The notes below the pieces were generated by a model. That model saw only the letters and a program-made list of their open reading frames with translations, did no database searches and was not told where the DNA came from. Below are positions 20,451 through 22,557 of a DNA stretch of 22,557 nt, one piece after another. How positions within the stretch are numbered: the stretch's first letter is position 1; each line of letters starts with the position of its first letter. Both the position numbers and the translations under genes were made by a program. The stretch is from Syntrophaceae bacterium PtaB.Bin038 (lineage in GTDB: Bacteria; Desulfobacterota; Syntrophia; Syntrophales; UBA2192), in contig MVQS01000423.1 in the NCBI GenBank assembly GCA_002067855.1, forward strand, positions 1 to 22,557. Reading direction: 5' to 3'.

Positions 20451-21371
20451 GTGCTGAAAGTCGGGACGCGGGGAAGCCAGCTCGCGCTCCAGCAGACGGG
20501 AATCGTCATGGAGGAGCTTCGCCGGAAGCGGCCGGGCCTCACCCTGGACGTCCACGTCATCAAGACGACGGGCGACCGGATGCAGGACGTGGCGCTGGCG
20601 CAGATCGGCGGCAAGGGCGTGTTCGTCAAGGAGCTCGAGGAGGCGCTGCTCGAGCGGCGCATCGACCTCGCGGTCCACAGCATGAAGGACGTGCCGGCGC
20701 TTCTGCCGGAGGGCCTCGAGATCGCCGCCATGCTCGAGCGGGAGGACGCGAGGGACGTCCTCATCTCGAAGGGGAACTTCAAGCTCGAGCGGATCCCTTC
20801 GGGGGCGCGGATCGGCACGGGCTCCCTGCGACGGGGGTGCCAGCTCAAAAACATCTACCTGGACGTGGAGATCGTCCCCATCCGCGGAAACCTGGACACG
20901 CGGATCAAAAAAATTGAGCGGGACAACCTCGACGGGATCATCGTGGCGGCGGCGGGCCTGAAGCGCATGGGCTGGCAGGACCGCGCCTCACAGTTCATCC
21001 CCCCCGAGATCATGACGCCCGCGATCGGGCAGGGGGCCCTCGGGGTCGAGGTGCGCAAGGGCGAGGACGTGGGGGAGATCGTCTCCGTCCTGAACCACGA
21101 GAAGACGTTCACCGAGGTGAGCGCCGAGCGGGCCTTTCTGGCCGTCTTCGGCGCGGGGTGCCAGGTGCCGCTGGCGGCCTACGGGACGATCGAGAAGGAC
21201 TCGATCACCGTGACGGGGCTCGTGGGGAGCCTCGACGGCCGGATGCTGATCAAGGACCGCGTCCGCGGGCCCGTCGCCGAGGCCGAGCAGATGGGCCGCA
21301 TCCTGGCCGAGCGGATTCTGGCCGCCGGGGGACGGCAGATCCTTGACGAGGTCTACAGGCGGCTTTCGTAG
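20451..21371 (+). CDS. hemC: Hydroxymethylbilane synthase (porphobilinogen deaminase) HemC
   Basis: This 306-residue enzyme joins four porphobilinogen units to hydroxymethylbilane. Recognised parts are the N-terminal KVGTRGSQLALQQ, IKTTGDRMQD, KGVFVKELEEALL and the catalytic HSMKDVP with Asp80. GTGSLRRGCQL and RGNLDTRIKK follow, then AIGQGALGVE and the cofactor-attachment Cys237 in GAGCQVPLAAYG. The start is uncertain. GTG 20451 gives the usual N-terminus, but its only strong ribosome binding site, AAAGGAG (20428-20434), is 16 nt away; GGAAGG directly abuts it. That site is ideally spaced (7 nt) for the in-frame ATC at 20442, adding three residues. It follows hemA after a repeat-bearing spacer and precedes the cobA-hemD fusion. 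Confidence 0.96.
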   Translation: MLKVGTRGSQLALQQTGIVMEELRRKRPGLTLDVHVIKTTGDRMQDVALAQIGGKGVFVKELEEALLERRIDLAVHSMKDVPALLPEGLEIAAMLEREDARDVLISKGNFKLERIPSGARIGTGSLRRGCQLKNIYLDVEIVPIRGNLDTRIKKIERDNLDGIIVAAAGLKRMGWQDRASQFIPPEIMTPAIGQGALGVEVRKGEDVGEIVSVLNHEKTFTEVSAERAFLAVFGAGCQVPLAAYGTIEKDSITVTGLVGSLDGRMLIKDRVRGPVAEAEQMGRILAERILAAGGRQILDEVYRRLS

Positions 21372-21492
21372 CGAAAGCCGCGGATATCGGGTATCGGGAT
21401 CGAGAAAAGTATGGTTCATTCAAGCCGGAATCCTGAATCCGGAAGTCCGGGGTAACGGAAAAGAACGCTTCGATTCAATCACAGAGGATCCA

Positions 21493-22557
21493 TTGAGCAA
21501 GAAGGGCAAGGTCTTTATCATCGGTGCGGGCCCCGGGGATCCCGGGCTCATCACGCTGCGCGGGGCCGAGTGCATCGGGCAGGCCGACGTCGTCGTCTAC
21601 GACTATCTGGCCAACGAGGAATTCCTCCGCCGCGCCCGGAAGGACGCACGGCTCATCTACGTCGGCAAGAAGGGCGGCGACCACACGCTGCCCCAGGGGG
21701 AGATCAACCGGATCCTCGCCGGCGAGGCCCGGAAGGGCCTGACCGTGGCCCGGCTGAAGGGGGGAGACCCCTTCATCTTCGGCCGCGGCGGCGAGGAGGC
21801 TGAGGTCCTGCGGGAGGCCGGAATCCCCTTCGAGGTGGTCCCGGGAGTGACGTCGGCCATTGCGGTGCCGGCCTTTGCGGGCATCCCGCTGACGCACCGG
21901 GGCTACACCTCGACGGTCGCCTTCGTCACGGGCCACGAGGACCCCACGAAGGACAAGAGCGAAATCGACTGGGGGGCGCTCGCCGGGATCGGCACCCTGG
22001 TCTTCCTCATGGGGGTCAAGAACCTCGCGAACATCGCCCGGAACCTCGTCGAGGGCGGGAAAGCCCCCGAAACGCCGGCGGCGCTCATCCGATGGGGGAC
22101 GACCCCCGAGCAGCAGACGCTGACGGGGACGCTGGCCGACATCGCGGCAAAGGCGAAAAAGCAGGGATTCAAGCCGCCGTCCATCCTCGTGGTGGGCGAG
22201 GTGGTCGCGCTGCGGCCCAAGCTCGACTGGTTCGAGGCGAGGCCCCTGTTCGGAAAGGGCATCGTCGTCACCAGGCCCGAGGAGCAGGCGGGGGAGTTCG
22301 CGCGGCTGCTTGCCGCCGAGGGTGCGGAGGCTATCCTCTTCCCCACGATCCGCATTGCACCGCCCGCGAACTGGGGTGACATGGACCGGGCCCTTGCCGG
22401 CCTCGAGGGGTACGACTGGATCGTCTTCACGAGCGCAAACGGCGTGAAGCATTTCTTCGCCAGGCTCCGCGACAGGGGCGGGGACATCCGGGATCTCAAG
22501 GGGGTCCGCATCTGCACGATCGGGCCGGCGACGGCGGCGGCCGTCGGGGCCATGGGC
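21493..22557 (+). CDS. Uroporphyrinogen-III C-methyltransferase / uroporphyrinogen-III synthase fusion (3' truncated by window edge)
   Basis: This gene is open to the right edge; 355 residues are visible from TTG 21493, with AGAGG 5 nt upstream. Residues 1-~245 are the CobA/SUMT methyltransferase, which makes precorrin-2 from uroporphyrinogen III using two S-adenosylmethionines. It shows IIGAGPGDPGLITLRG, VVVYDYLAN, the GGDPFIFGRGGEE motif (90-102), VVPGVTSAIAVPAFAGIPLTHRG and VFLMGVKNL. From ~255 a HemD (uroporphyrinogen-III synthase) domain begins (GKGIVVTRPEEQAGEFARLL) and includes WIVFTSANGVKHFF and VRICTIGPATAAAV. The missing end should complete HemD. Such fusions are usual in deltaproteobacteria and Firmicutes and let one protein both make uroporphyrinogen III and divert it towards sirohaem. 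The 121-nt spacer after hemC shows no terminator. Confidence 0.95.
   Translation, partial: MSKKGKVFIIGAGPGDPGLITLRGAECIGQADVVVYDYLANEEFLRRARKDARLIYVGKKGGDHTLPQGEINRILAGEARKGLTVARLKGGDPFIFGRGGEEAEVLREAGIPFEVVPGVTSAIAVPAFAGIPLTHRGYTSTVAFVTGHEDPTKDKSEIDWGALAGIGTLVFLMGVKNLANIARNLVEGGKAPETPAALIRWGTTPEQQTLTGTLADIAAKAKKQGFKPPSILVVGEVVALRPKLDWFEARPLFGKGIVVTRPEEQAGEFARLLAAEGAEAILFPTIRIAPPANWGDMDRALAGLEGYDWIVFTSANGVKHFFARLRDRGGDIRDLKGVRICTIGPATAAAVGAMG

Noticed and set aside
21475..22452. Minus-strand open frame of 325 codons opposite cobA-hemD
   Set aside because: The plus-strand fusion has all family motifs; the antisense product has none.
1..22557. CRISPR array, transposase or integrase gene
   Set aside because: No regularly spaced identical repeats, and no recombinase or transposase motifs in any supported frame.

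Overview
The window is high-GC bacterial DNA that looks like a deltaproteobacterium (Desulfobacterota, perhaps Syntrophales-like). The main evidence is the haem gene order at the right end: precorrin-2 dehydrogenase, a CcsA/HemX-type membrane protein, hemA, hemC, then a cobA-hemD fusion. An ADP-forming acyl-CoA synthetase at the left end and a DUF1846 protein fit the same picture. Taxonomy is inference from gene content; no marker gene was compared.

Left part (1-5.7 kb). The 3' end of an NDP-forming acyl-CoA synthetase is followed by a hairpin-rich spacer, a strong terminator and a small lysine-rich unknown protein. A convergent unknown gene with a nuclease-like layout comes next. A plus-strand group follows: a cysteine hydrolase overlapping a minimal zinc metallopeptidase, then a 127-nt hairpin repeat, a DUF697 membrane protein and an EamA transporter.

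Middle minus-strand run (5.8-10.4 kb). Reading right to left it holds a DUF1846 protein, a 58-residue helical protein, a cysteine-rich lipoprotein and an alpha/beta hydrolase. Their spacing allows one operon with a plausible promoter near 10.5 kb.

Accessory stretch (10.6-14.8 kb). It holds a secreted collagen-like protein, a zinc-ribbon protein with an exact ten-residue repeat, a small Cys protein, a STAS protein without the usual phospho-acceptor serine, a long gene-free stretch, and four tandem microprotein genes of 26-42 codons. A RelE-type toxin-antitoxin pair and tRNA-Phe(GAA) close it. The four microproteins share an aromatic-x-Asp-Pro-Met core, each has its own ribosome binding site, and the set is framed by a palindrome with a weak promoter on one side and a strong terminator on the other. 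This is the best candidate here for something undescribed.

Right part (14.8-22.6 kb). A minus-strand operon prmA-rsmE-RDD protein is divergent from the plus-strand haem/sirohaem operon. The two promoters are nearly back to back and share a perfect 19-bp palindrome that supplies a TTGAAA -35 box on both strands. The plus operon takes glutamyl-tRNA to uroporphyrinogen III and on to precorrin-2 and sirohydrochlorin, with a cytochrome-c-assembly-like protein between. The fusion gene runs off the right edge. Imperfect GGAAG-type octamer repeats recur in at least four spacers.
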